Shown here: positions 36,923 to 47,500 of the stretch, in pieces
How the letters are laid out: every line of letters begins with the position of its first letter
Position numbering within the stretch: the first letter of the stretch is position 1
Origin: Heterostelium multicystogenum
Lineage: Eukaryota; Evosea; Eumycetozoa; Acytosteliales; Acytosteliaceae
Direction of reading: 5' to 3'
Assembly (NCBI GenBank): GCA_003667245.1
Contig: RCNN01000104.1
Location: 33,656 to 97,655 of the forward strand
DNA: 64,000 bases
Program-made: the position numbers and the translations under genes
Notes under the pieces: generated by a model
What the model was told of the DNA's origin: nothing
Databases searched by the model: none
Seen by the model: the letters and a program-made list of their open reading frames with translations, nothing else

Positions 36923-37130
36923 CCCTTGAAGACAATCGTAACAAGAGATACATTGTACAAGTTAGAAATAGAAGAGTCTATTTAATTGCCAATGTATTGA
37001 AAGTTTAATTAAATTAAATGGTTTTAGCAAAGTTAATAATTTGATTTTACAAAATTGATCTTCAAAAATTTCATTTTCATTTAACAACACACTTTGTTTT
37101 TTCAGTTTATTTGTTAACAAAGTGATAAAT

Positions 37131-38311
37131 ATGATCAGATCATTGAATAGATTGAGTAATGTCAATCTAATACTACCAAAGAATGTTAGCTGTTCAACCT
37201 CATTGTTTAGGACACTCAACCCAACTTTGAATCATAATAAGAGAATATCGAAATCTTATTTATTTAATAATACTTCATATTCAAGTAGATCAATTTATAA
37301 TTATACAACTTTAAATGAAAATAATGAAAATAAACAACAACCTATTCATGATAATGGTGAGAGCAAAAAGAAATGAACCACTTGAAAATCAACAGCAACC
37401 CTTAGAAAAGCCAAGCGAATTAGGTCCCTATTTGTCTTACATCACGTAGGTATCAATCTTTTTCAAGTTCATAAACTACCTTATTGACCTTATTGTTACT
37501 ATAGAAATGTACCAGATGTAGATGATATTCAAAAGCTTGGTGATGATAAAATTGAATTACCAATGATGCAAGAAGAGTACAGCGAAGAGCCAAAAATATC
37601 TGTTACAGGCCTTATTGTTTGTTCGTGGATCTAAATTGAAAAATGCTGTTGGCCTTCTATCACCTATTTTGTACATGTCCTCCCGACCCGACTATCTAAC
37701 CCATCTCTACTCATTTCTGCCTTTCTTGTTCAACAGAGATTTCCCAAATGGATTAACTTTGATGATTTTCTCACAAGTAACTACTCATGTTTAATTTATT
37801 AAAATTTGCGACTACTAATCATTGTTGCTATTTTCAGATTCGTTGTATTCAGTCTTTAGAATGATGGTTCTTGCTTTCAACAATGATGTTGATGGACTTA
37901 AAAATATTGCTGATGGCCCACAGGCTTTGTCAAAATTGTACTTTATTAGAAATATATTTTATACTCACAAGAGAATAGCCTATGAAATTTTGTTTAAGGA
38001 CTTCAAAATTAGATATATCAACACTGTAATTAAAGATGGTGTAATTAGCGTCACTGTTCAATATCAACTCTTTGGTATGTATATGATGTATGTAAATCAA
38101 TAGAATACAATTACTTAGTAACTCTCCCACAGGTCGTTTTAGTGCCAATATTCCAAAATCAGATGATATATTCATTCCCAATCAAAAATGCAGATGATGC
38201 AGAGAACTTATTCCATTGATACCAGCGATTTAATTAAGGCAACATTTAGGCTCACCATTACCAGCTTCAATGAATGAGGATGATCTTGATTGGAAAATAA
38301 ACTTAAATTAA
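37131..38311 (+). CDS. Putative mitochondrial protein, possibly Tim44/Mba1-like
   Basis: The ATG at 37131 begins MIRSLNRLSNVNLILPKN, a basic, hydroxylated, acid-free leader like a mitochondrial presequence. Later exons encode NVPDVDDIQKLGDDKIELPM, MMVLAFNNDVDGLKNIADGP, YTHKRIAYEILFKDFKIRYI, VISVTVQYQLFGRF and, near the end, LRQHLGSPLPASMNEDDLDW before a stop at 38309-38311. The beta/alpha pattern around the INTVIKDGVISVTVQYQ segment recalls Tim44-like domains found in Mba1/MRPL45 ribosome receptors, but this is only a visual impression. Introns lie at about 37442-37503, 37776-37837 and 38075-38133. Frame changes lie near 37370, 37620 and 38200. Confidence 0.5.
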
Positions 38312-38391
38312 ATGATAATAAAAATTTTTGAGATTTATATATTAAAAAGAAAAAATCTGGGACGAAAAATTAAGTCAAAATTGGACTAAAA

Positions 38392-38589
38392 TGTAATGAA
38401 GTGATTATTCATTACAAGCATTCTATATATATGAACGATGTAAAACCATAATCATGCATCGTGTAAAAACTCGATAAATAGTCGAACGAAGAATAATAAA
38501 GATCACTTTTTCGTCTTGTCGTGTTTGACAATGATAATTCAGTATATATATATATAATAATATAGAGAATATAAGCCTCTATATTATAA
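38392..38589 (+). repeat. 5' LTR
   Basis: A 198-bp repeat identical to 39249-39446. It starts with a 9-bp stem (TGTAATGAA / TTCATTACA, 7-nt loop) and ends with an 11-bp stem (ATAATATAGAG / CTCTATATTAT, 9-nt loop at 38557-38587). It contains an AATAAA-type signal in GAATAATAAAG and a TA-repeat tract near its 3' end. Confidence 0.92.
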
Positions 38590-38602
38590 TGGCGACAACT
38601 GC
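38590..38602 (+). other. Putative primer binding site
   Basis: TGGCGACAACTGC directly follows the 5' LTR. The leading TGG would pair with the CCA end of a primer tRNA whose 3' part reads GCAGTTGTCG before CCA. The tRNA is not identified. Confidence 0.6.
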
Positions 38603-39233
38603 ATATTTTTCAAATTGGTAATTAGAGATAATTTTTGAAAAAAGAGGGGGAGAGGAAAGAGATAGAGATACAGAATATTATATATCTAGAGATACATACT
38701 TTATTATTTCTTTTTATTCAGATATCGTATTTTTGTAATTAGATATATTATTATTTTAGTTTTGTTAGTATTAGTTTTATTAGTTAGTTAGTAGTTATTG
38801 AGTTATTAGTTATATAGTTATTAGTAGTTATAGAGTTATTAGAGTCAGTTATAGTTATAGTATTAGTGTTAAGAGAACACTACAGGTTTTTTTATATTTT
38901 GTTAGTTATACGAAGGATGTATAACCTAGAATAGTTTTATCAAGTTAATAGTGCCGAATTTAAGTAGTTAGATCATAGTTCAGTAATAGTTTCAATATTT
39001 AAATAGTTCAAGTAATCTATCAAATCTCCCAAATCTCTTTTTACCAATCCAAACCAGACCCGAAGAAGAGGAACATGTAAAGTGCTGTCAAGAATCAAAT
39101 AAGTGTGTACCGAGATCTTTCGTATATACCAAGTTAGTAACCAAGAATCAAGTCAAGTAGCCCAGAATCCAGTCAAGTTTCGTAAAGTCCATCGTTCATA
39201 TCAATATTTTTTTCCGCCCTGACGCACCCTTTT

Positions 39234-39248
39234 AAAATAGGGGGATAT
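39234..39248 (+). other. Putative polypurine tract
   Basis: AAAATAGGGGGATAT abuts the 3' LTR and is the only G-run in the core near that position. Similar GGGGGA tracts precede the 3' LTR in Ty1/copia-type elements. Confidence 0.65.
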
Positions 39249-39446
39249 TGTAATGAAGTGATTATTCATTACAAGCATTCTATATATATGAACGATGTAA
39301 AACCATAATCATGCATCGTGTAAAAACTCGATAAATAGTCGAACGAAGAATAATAAAGATCACTTTTTCGTCTTGTCGTGTTTGACAATGATAATTCAGT
39401 ATATATATATATAATAATATAGAGAATATAAGCCTCTATATTATAA
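39249..39446 (+). repeat. 3' LTR
   Basis: Identical over 198 bp to 38392-38589, including both terminal stem-loops. It is followed by an A run and, after 13 bp, the tRNA-Met gene in the same orientation. Confidence 0.92.
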
Positions 39447-39459
39447 AAAAAATCAACTA

Positions 39460-39531
39460 ATCAGGTTAGCTCAGCTGGCAGAGCGTAGGTCTCATAATCC
39501 TAAGGTCGTGAGTTCAATCCTCACACTTGAT
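39460..39531 (+). tRNA. tRNA-Met (CAT), elongator type
   Basis: A 72-nt cloverleaf. The acceptor arm ATCAGGT pairs with ACTTGAT (one G-T pair). The D arm is GCTC AGCTGGCA GAGC. The anticodon loop is CTCATAA with anticodon CAT, the variable loop is AGGTC, and the T arm is GTGAG TTCAATC CTCAC. No intron. The last pair of the anticodon stem is T-T. A T5 run follows, as expected for a Pol III terminator. The A1-T72 pair would also fit an initiator; the loop and T arm do not settle it. Confidence 0.9.
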
Positions 39532-40818
39532 ATTTTTAGTACAATGTTAAATATGCGCGCATTATTCATTTATAATCTAATTGTAAGAAAGGTTCATTAT
39601 ACAGACCTAAAGTTATTAAAAGATATTACTAAACTTTTTTTCTTTATTTAAATCTTAATATTCTTCACCAAACCTTTGATAAGTTAGAATCCGGACTATC
39701 CTGCATCTATCTTACAAAAGATCAGTCTTAAGTATTCTGATTAATGAAATCAAAGATGATGTCTCCCTATTTAAAAAAGGTTTTTTGTATTTTTTTATAC
39801 AGATAGTATCTGTATAACTTTCATCTTGATTTTGTTTATTATTGTTATTGTCTCTCTTTTTAACAAACCTCTTTAACCCTTAGAGATAACATATAAACAA
39901 TGTGAAGTTTTGAATCCCACTTTGGAATAAATACTATTTTAAAATAAATTTTTCTCGGTGAAGAACAAAGATAGTAGTATAGAATCGACTTTTAAAAAAT
40001 TCACTTTGGTATATTTAATACAAAAGATTTTTTCCGACCTATGTTTTTTTAATTTTATATGATAATAATTTAATTAATAAAAAAATAACAAAGATGGTAC
40101 CCAATACCTGTTAACAGAAAGTACCCAAAAGAGTGGTCCGTTCTCAAAAATAGTCTCCTCAATTTACATCATTACGTACCCAAAATGTTTCGTGATTCTA
40201 AATCATAATACTTTCCTACTCTTCCTTTACGAAGGAAGTAAATATCAAACTATTCTGTGGAACCAAATTTTGACTAATTATTCCTTTTTTTGACTATGAT
40301 TTTTCCAGAATTCTTTGAGTTAAAATTCAATTGAAATCAGTGTACACTGTTATAAACATGTATTAAGAATCATTAATATATAACAAACACCAAAACTAAC
40401 AATTCCAAAACTACTTTAAAGAAACCCGTCAAACTGAAAATCAACTATGAAACTTAGTGTAATAATGTACAATTCCAAAGATTTTTCTGTTCGACTTGAC
40501 CAGGTCATGTCATTTACAAAACCGATCTTTATTTCTAGAGAAACCATTTTACAAAAAGGTTATTATGTAAAATGTGGTTTGATTTCTAATATCTCGTGTG
40601 ACTTTACACAAAATCACTTGTTTTTTTACAAGATCTGAAAATATGCACATTTATTAAAAAATATCGGTAAAATCTGGGATTGAAACATCTTAGAAAACGA
40701 AAAACGAATTCTATTTCCAGATCGAAATATGTTAATATTTAATATGAGTGATCATTTCTAAAAGTGCTCATATATACGTTAAAACTAGTTATATTTAACA
40801 TTAAATAATATCTAAGAA
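39532..40818. other. Long intergenic region
   Basis: About 1.3 kb between the tRNA gene and the beta-helix-type gene. A 63-codon plus ORF at 40447-40638 has no recognisable features. Otherwise AT-rich, with no repeat or RNA gene seen. Confidence 0.4.
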
Positions 40819-42351
40819 ATGAAAACACTTTTATTTATTATTTAGTTATTTTTGGAGCTGTTGCTGGTCAATCACAATATACTTATTTTGTTGATCCAAC
40901 AGCCAACTATTCAATGCCATGTGGTAATTCCACACAGAATATGCTTGTCCAGATATATATACGGCACTTTTAGTCTACTCTCAATTCGAAACCTTGAATA
41001 CCAGTGCAGTCATCAATCTCAGAAATGGATCATATTCTGCAACAAACAATACCAACTTGTATATGTTCAATAGAAATTTAACAATCAGGTCTAGTCCTGA
41101 TGCAGCTATAATTTCTATGAATAGTACTGGAAATCTCATGAGTATTGATGATTCTATTCCTCTTAAATCCAACCCAACCTTTGCATCTTTGACTCTTCAG
41201 AAACTTGGTTTTGGTCAATGGAAATTCACAGTACGGTGGAGTTTATCACAATCAACATGAGCACACCCTCTGCTGTTACCTTGAATTTTGATAATGTTAT
41301 TGGTAGAGACAATATAGCAAAATATGGAGGTATTGTAGGTGTTGCCCAGTCTTGGAAACAATATAATACTGAGATTACCAATTACAAACTCTTATTTCTT
41401 TGATAATTATGCATCGAATGGATCTGTGTTTTATTCTGCTAGTCCATGCGCTCTTACCATCAAAAATTCACAATTCATTAGAAATATTGGTGTTGCACAA
41501 AGTATCATTTATGCAATTAATACCAATCTAACTTTTGACGGAGTCATTTTTGATAATAACAATGGTTACATTGATACTATCTACATGGAAAAAACACCAA
41601 ATGACAACCTACTTGAATAATATAACATTCACCAACAACAATAACTATAATCCTCAAACTGGTTTAATCAATATGGTCCAAGCCAGTGCCATGGTTATCA
41701 ACTCAAATTTCTCATCCAATTTAAGAGGTAGTATTTTCAATTTGGATTCACCCTCTGGATCTCTTGTCATTTATGATTCTATTTTTAGTAGCAACATTTT
41801 AGCAGATGTAGGTTCTGCTATCAATATTGTTACTGGATATCTCAGAGTCTATAACTCATTATTCACCAATAACATGGCAAAATAACTATTGGAGGTGCCT
41901 TGTACTTTTCTGGAAGCTCAGGTATAAACCGTTCAAAATTGCTCTTTTATTGGTAATCAAGTTAATCATGGTGGTCTTGGAAGTGCTATCTATATAGAAT
42001 CAGTTCTCTCAACTATTGAAATTAACAACACATTGATCAATTCTGTTTGAAGGAGAGACCTTAGTTGCTCCAATTTATTGCTATGGAAGGTATTTAGATA
42101 TGAATGGTATTACATCAAACAACCTCCATCTTTTACAATGTTCCTCTACTAGAAACTGCAGACTCTCTGGAGATTCCGTTGCAGGTTTTTGTCCAGTAGT
42201 TACACCAACACCAACCAAATACACTCCTAAGCCTTCCACTGCCAAATACGTTGGTATCGGAATTGGTGTAGCTGCAGGAGTTATAATCATTGTCCTTATC
42301 ATCGTTATGATCTATAGAAAGAACCGTGGTTCATACAAAGTGATTCAATAA
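40819..42351 (+). CDS. Type I membrane protein with beta-helix-like ectodomain
   Basis: The ATG at 40819 opens a signal peptide (MKTLLFII, then VIFGAVAGQS after a one-base frame change). The ectodomain begins YTYFVDPTANYSMPCGN and is rich in Asn, Ser, Thr and Ile with many N-glycosylation sequons. Repeated short strands such as NSQFIRNIGVAQS, VIFDNNNG, NITFTNNNNY, NSNFSSNLRGS and SIFSSNILADV are typical of right-handed beta-helix proteins. A Thr/Pro stalk (VVTPTPTKYTPKPS) leads to a membrane helix (IGIGVAAGVIIIVLIIVMIY) and the short basic tail RKNRGSYKVIQ. Frame changes lie near 40845, 40930, 41225-41400, 41620, 41885 and 42045. The function is unknown; a surface role is likely. It converges on the chaperonin-like gene, with 69 bp between stops. 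Confidence 0.65.
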
Positions 42352-42420
42352 AAATATATACCATATAGGTTTTATAATTTGATTTTTATTTACATTCGAA
42401 TGTAATCTAGTCTAAGGGTA

Positions 42421-44475
42421 TTAGTGATTATGATAGAAGAACAGATGACCTTTAGAATAGACTACAGCAGCATAGGTCTTCATTATTGACATTTTCCCAA
42501 ATCGTTCGCAAGTTAATTGAGGTAAGATATTGCTGTAGTAATCGATAATGTTATCTAAATTGAACTCAAATGTATCATAGGGTCAAAGATGTTCGATTGA
42601 TTGATCTCAAATGAACCAAATCTCTACAGTTGCCATTTGGGTCAATTTTGGCCAGAAGGAGTGATAAACATTGAGATTGGTCAACGTGTTTGACCATCGA
42701 ATAAAGTCACAAAGTGAGTTGATATTCTTTTCGTTAACTGGTGATAATGTGAGGGATGGGCTATAGATCAAACTACTTCCAAGTACATCTTTAAGAAAAA
42801 AATTACAGCAACTTCTCCAACGTAGAGACTCTAGAGTCAGGAATTTAATCATACGTTGGTTCGTTCAGAGTATAGCCCAATAGCAATTTGGACTCTTGCT
42901 CCGTTAGACGCTCCATGATATGTAGAAAGGTGCTTCAATGGAGAATTATAATTTATTGCAATAAATTCCCGCATGTTAAAATATCGACAATATCAGTGGC
43001 ATCTGAGCAAATCTTGAGAAATGAATGTAGCATTCGACATTTTTGATTTATGCATGTGTTGTCCAAAATATAAGATAGATGTAGCATATTGCTCCAATGA
43101 GAATCGGGTGGTAGATGAAATATCTATTTTTGACAGTATGAATTGATGAATTTCGCTGTTGAGGCATTTAGAATCCAGTTTGTATTTCTGGGTACTCGAA
43201 GAAGCGAGTGATCTTAAGCTGAAAATGACATCATCGAACTTCTTTTTGAAAATCTTGATATCTATTGTTTCTGTCTCCAATCATGATAGTTACTAAAACT
43301 GGCGGGTAAATGTGTAAAGTGATAGTGGCTTATGTATATAGAGTCATTTGAATCACCAAACATATTGATGGGCTTGAACTCTTGAATTGTAGCAATATGT
43401 CCAATATTATTCAATGATACATTGTTTTCGATACTATATACAGGTGATATTTTCAAAGTAGACACTCCAGATTGTGTACTGATAAGCAATTTTTGAAATA
43501 TAGTATCATTGATATTTTTGAAGACCAAAATGTTAGATAGATTCAAGTAATGAAGTGCAACCTTGTCAATATCTCCACTAATAAACAAAGTATTGACATT
43601 AAGTTGTACCAAGTGAAGGACCCATTTCTTATAGATTGATTCTTCGTCGCTTTGCCAGTTAAGTAAGTCATTTGTCATAGTGAATTTTAACTCTACTTGC
43701 AAGTCTTTTGATAGAGATCTCTTTAAATCACCATTAAAGAATACCACACGTGCATCTTTCATTTCATTACATCTAGAGCATCTATATATAGGTAATACCA
43801 ATCCATCTACAATGTCAATTTCACCATCCTGATCACCAAGAGATTTCATTATATTGATTGATTGCAATCTCCTATTCCAACTATCATTTTCGACGACCGA
43901 TGATGATAACATCGTTAATGCCTTTTCAATGGATTGTGAAACGATGTTGATTTGTTCATTGTTTGAATTGTTGATTAAAGATTGAATAAACTGCTCGCTT
44001 ATTGATTCGTTCAAAGAAGGTAAAGATATAACCTGCTTTGGAGCATGATTATTTAAATATTCAATAGTGTACTGTAGTCCCTGTCTATAACCATTGACTA
44101 TAACGTTTGTTTCCAAACCATTCATGACTAGTGAAAGTGCACTCTTTAACAACAACGTCGATAGTATTAATATCAATGAAAGCTGACTACTATCAGCCAG
44201 GTAATCAGAGTTTAATAGTAGTTTCTTCAAATAGAGAGCAACAGGATGCTCTACCTCTAAATACTTTAAAATAACATAAGGGTCTGAGCTTATGATAATA
44301 CTAAGCTTGGTTAAATACTATAGTATACTAAGGCTTCATAAATATATACATACGACTTTAATTGATCATTATACAATATTTTTGAAATAGATTTGCTAGT
44401 GCAATATGATATAGAATCAGTTAATGATTCTAATATATTTAGATTACATCTTAGTGTGTCAAATGTATGTAACAT
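42421..44475 (-). CDS. Divergent group II chaperonin-like (CCT/MKKS-type) protein
   Basis: The ATG at 44473-44475 starts MLHTFDTLRCNLNILESLTD. After an intron (about 44287-44353) comes IISSDPYVILKYLEVEHPVA, a close echo of the CCT equatorial segment ...ILKLLEVEHPAAK. Further CCT-like parts are the LILILSTLLLKSA helix, NGYRQGLQYTIEYLNN, and an apical-type stretch DKVALHYLNLSNILVFKN. Where CCTs carry the ATP-binding GDGTT there is LADSSQ, so nucleotide hydrolysis is probably lost. The C-terminal parts are INSLCDFIRWSNTLTNLNVY and MKTYAAVVYSKGHLFFYHNH, up to a stop at 42421-42423. MKKS/BBS-type chaperonin-like proteins are similarly degenerate. Frame changes lie near 43270, 42990, 42850 and 42600. 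Confidence 0.62.
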
Positions 44476-44525
44476 CTTGTATGTTGTTTGAGTCGAACAT
44501 TCGACTTCAAATTCGTTATTTATGT

Positions 44526-47500
44526 TTATTTTTTTGATTTTTTGCTCTTCTTTTTCTTGGATGGTGATGACTTTTTCTTTCCTTGTGGTTCTCCAGTGAT
44601 TAAATTTCTAATATCTGATTCATCTTCCTTTGGAGTTGGAGCACTTTTTGAGGCTTTTGCTTTGGTGGGTTTTGGAACAGCAACTTCTTTTTCTTCATCT
44701 TCCTCTTCTTGTCCTACATATTCATCATCAGGGATCTCTTTTACTCTCTCCTCTGTGCTTGGTTCTATTTCTTCATTTGCTTCCTCAGGGATTGCTTCAC
44801 TTTCCTCTTCATTTTCCTCAACTATCTTTTTCTTCCATATTCTCTTCATCATCAATAATATCATCTCCTTGCATCTCTGGTTCTTCTCCTCCCATCTCAT
44901 CATCATCAAATTCTTCAACCATATAGTTGGAGGTATCGGTATCGAATGAGATTTCACTATGATGAGATGTATTGAGGGGTTTAGTTGGAATGTCATCAGA
45001 ATCAAGTGCATCCAAATGTGAGGTATCTACTATTTGATCTTCATTTTGTTCCTCAATAGAAGAGATATCATGTGCTTGCTCATCAACATGGATGAGCTGA
45101 CATCTGGTATAAAGGTGTTGTTTGTTGATATGTCAGATGGTGTAGTTGAAGAAGTACTGGTGACTATGCTTGATTGATCTAATGTTACAGAGGATGTGCT
45201 TATCATCGATGTTGGTTCTACTGATTCTTGCTCTTGATTTTGTTGGATCATGTCGGACATGAATGAAACAACATTTTGCTGTTCTATCGATTCTGTTTGT
45301 TGCAGATCCGTTAAGATATTGGATGTATTAATTTGGAATGAAGCTTGATGTGCTTCATTGATTTCATCAAGCATACTCTTTTCCTCTGGTTGATTGTCTA
45401 TTGTTGATGTTTCTTGAATTTGAACCAACTGATGTTGAGCTTTAGTCTCTTCTTGTTCTTCTTGTTCTTCTTCTTGAGTTGGCTCTATTTCATCATATTG
45501 ATCTCCATCTTCATCATAGGAATTATCACTATCATCTTTGGATTGGACTGGAGGTTCATCATCAGAGTCAACAATCTCTAATGGCTCTTCTTCTGAACCA
45601 CCTTTTTTTTGTAGCTCCATGGCTTCTTCATCATATTCTTCATCGTCGTACTCTTCGTCATCATCAAAATCTTGTTCTTCTTGTGGGTAACCACGTCTGA
45701 AGTTCATTGAAGTAAACAGTGGTTTTTTGATCTGGGACATCTTCATGTACAATCATATCATCATCGTAAATGTCATCATCATAAGCATCGTCATCGTCGT
45801 CATCGTCATCGAAATCTTCCATGCCAGCAAGGTTTTTTTTGTCCGTAGCCACGTGCATTGATATTGTAAATATCATCATCGTCTTCGTCTTCTTCCTCAA
45901 GTTCATCAACTTCAGGAAATTGTACATTATCATAATCATCATCATCCTCTTCTTCTTCATCATAATCTTCATCGGATTCAAGATAAGAAGATGACTCTGC
46001 TCTCGTTTCAATTGGATACTCGATATTGAGTGACTCTTGAATGTTAACTCTGTTTGTTTTTGATGATGGGGTTCCTCTAACTTTTAATGCGGATTTCAAT
46101 GGTTGCCAAGCAGCTGGAGAAGAAACTGGACTAGATTCTTGTGTAGAATTTGAGGAAGTAGATGAGCTTGACGATGAAGGAGATCTTGAACCTGATCTCT
46201 CATAACCGTATTGCTGAATTGGGGATGGAATATCCTCTGATGGCTCTTGTTCATCCTCATCCATCATTTCTTCATCTTCTACTTCTTGATCCATATCTTG
46301 ATCTTGAATAAATTGTTGTTGTGCTTGTTCTTGGGGTACTTCTTCATTCATCTCCAAGTCTTCATCTGCTTCTTGATAAACATTATCATGCTCCATTTCT
46401 GGTTGAGTTGGGTGTGGAGCAGGTATAAAAAGACTGGTGGCCTATTCTGTGGTAGGGTACTTCTTTGAATGAAATCTTTAAATGAGTCAGTGTCCATAGA
46501 TTTAGCATCCAAGTTCATAGTGTTGGTAAACATCTTTGTTGGTGCTTTATCAAGCAACTTAGGTTGATAAATGAATGATTGGTTTATATCCTTTGGTTGT
46601 TGAGGTTGTTTGGAAGTAATTGATCTTGGTAATAATGGAATATCTTCATAGGTTTGTGCAGATTGTTCTGAAATAGAAGTATTTCTCTGCTCAAGCGGTA
46701 AGGCAATCTCATTGTTAATCATGATTGATTTGAATCCGGCTCCAATTATATTGCGAGAGATTTGGTTGAAACTGTTGACACCTTCAGAAACACGACCACG
46801 ACGAGCAAGATATAAAGGAACCAATTGGGCAGCATTGATTTTGTACAGATAGTGAATAAAGCACTGATCTTCAAAGTCATCAAGTGGCATCTCCATAAGC
46901 TTGTCTAACTTTCTGTTCTTCAAACAGTAATCACAGATGGTACGCATCAGAGGTTCATTGACATTGTGATCAAGACTTGGGAAACGTTTACGGAAGTTTC
47001 TCTCTAATAGAATAGCCTCTATTAGAGAATCATTGGACAATAATATCTTCATTGACAACATTGCCTCCTTTGAGTCTTTTGGATCAAATCCAACACTCTT
47101 CATAAAACAATAAGGCGTTCTTGTATGCACCCAAAATAAAGAATCTACTTAGAATCCAATATGCATATTTCTTTGATTTCTTTGTTGAGTTCAATAAATA
47201 ATATGCTTGCTATAATATTTCAATTGTAAGTAGAGTTATTCAAATTCTTATTGGTCAAATGTACTTACAGAAGTTGATTTTTCAATGTCGGTCTCGACAA
47301 GTGATGCACTATCTAAATACCAAATTCCAGTAATAAATGAAATGTTGGACTCTGGAATAAAGAAAGTAGTACGAAGTGATTCCAATATATTATTTGGTAG
47401 TGGTTCGACTAAATCCATATCCAATAGGAAATAATAGAGAATATCCAAAAGTTTGGTGAATTTCTTTGTTTGGAAAAGATCGAGGAAACGTTTAAGTTGA

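Larger units (their letters stand above)
38392..39446 (+). mobile_element. Miniature non-coding LTR element upstream of a tRNA gene
   Basis: Two identical 198-bp direct repeats flank a 659-bp core. The core starts with a TGG-type primer binding site and ends with a polypurine tract (AAAATAGGGGGATAT) immediately before the second repeat. Both repeats begin TGTAATG. The core has no ORF of note, so this is a terminal-repeat element in miniature or a solo derivative that depends on proteins from another retrotransposon. Identical LTRs imply recent insertion, or conversion. The element ends 13 bp before the tRNA-Met gene, fitting the known habit of dictyostelid retrotransposons of integrating next to tRNA genes. 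The flanks are A-rich (CTAAAA before, AAAAAA after), so the target duplication is unclear. Confidence 0.85.

Noticed and set aside
39532..40400. Search for further tRNA or small RNA genes after the tRNA-Met
   Set aside because: No second cloverleaf or paired A and B boxes could be found by eye.
40447..40638. 63-codon plus-strand ORF upstream of the beta-helix-type gene
   Set aside because: No signal peptide, domain or splice context, and no sign of continuity with the downstream gene.
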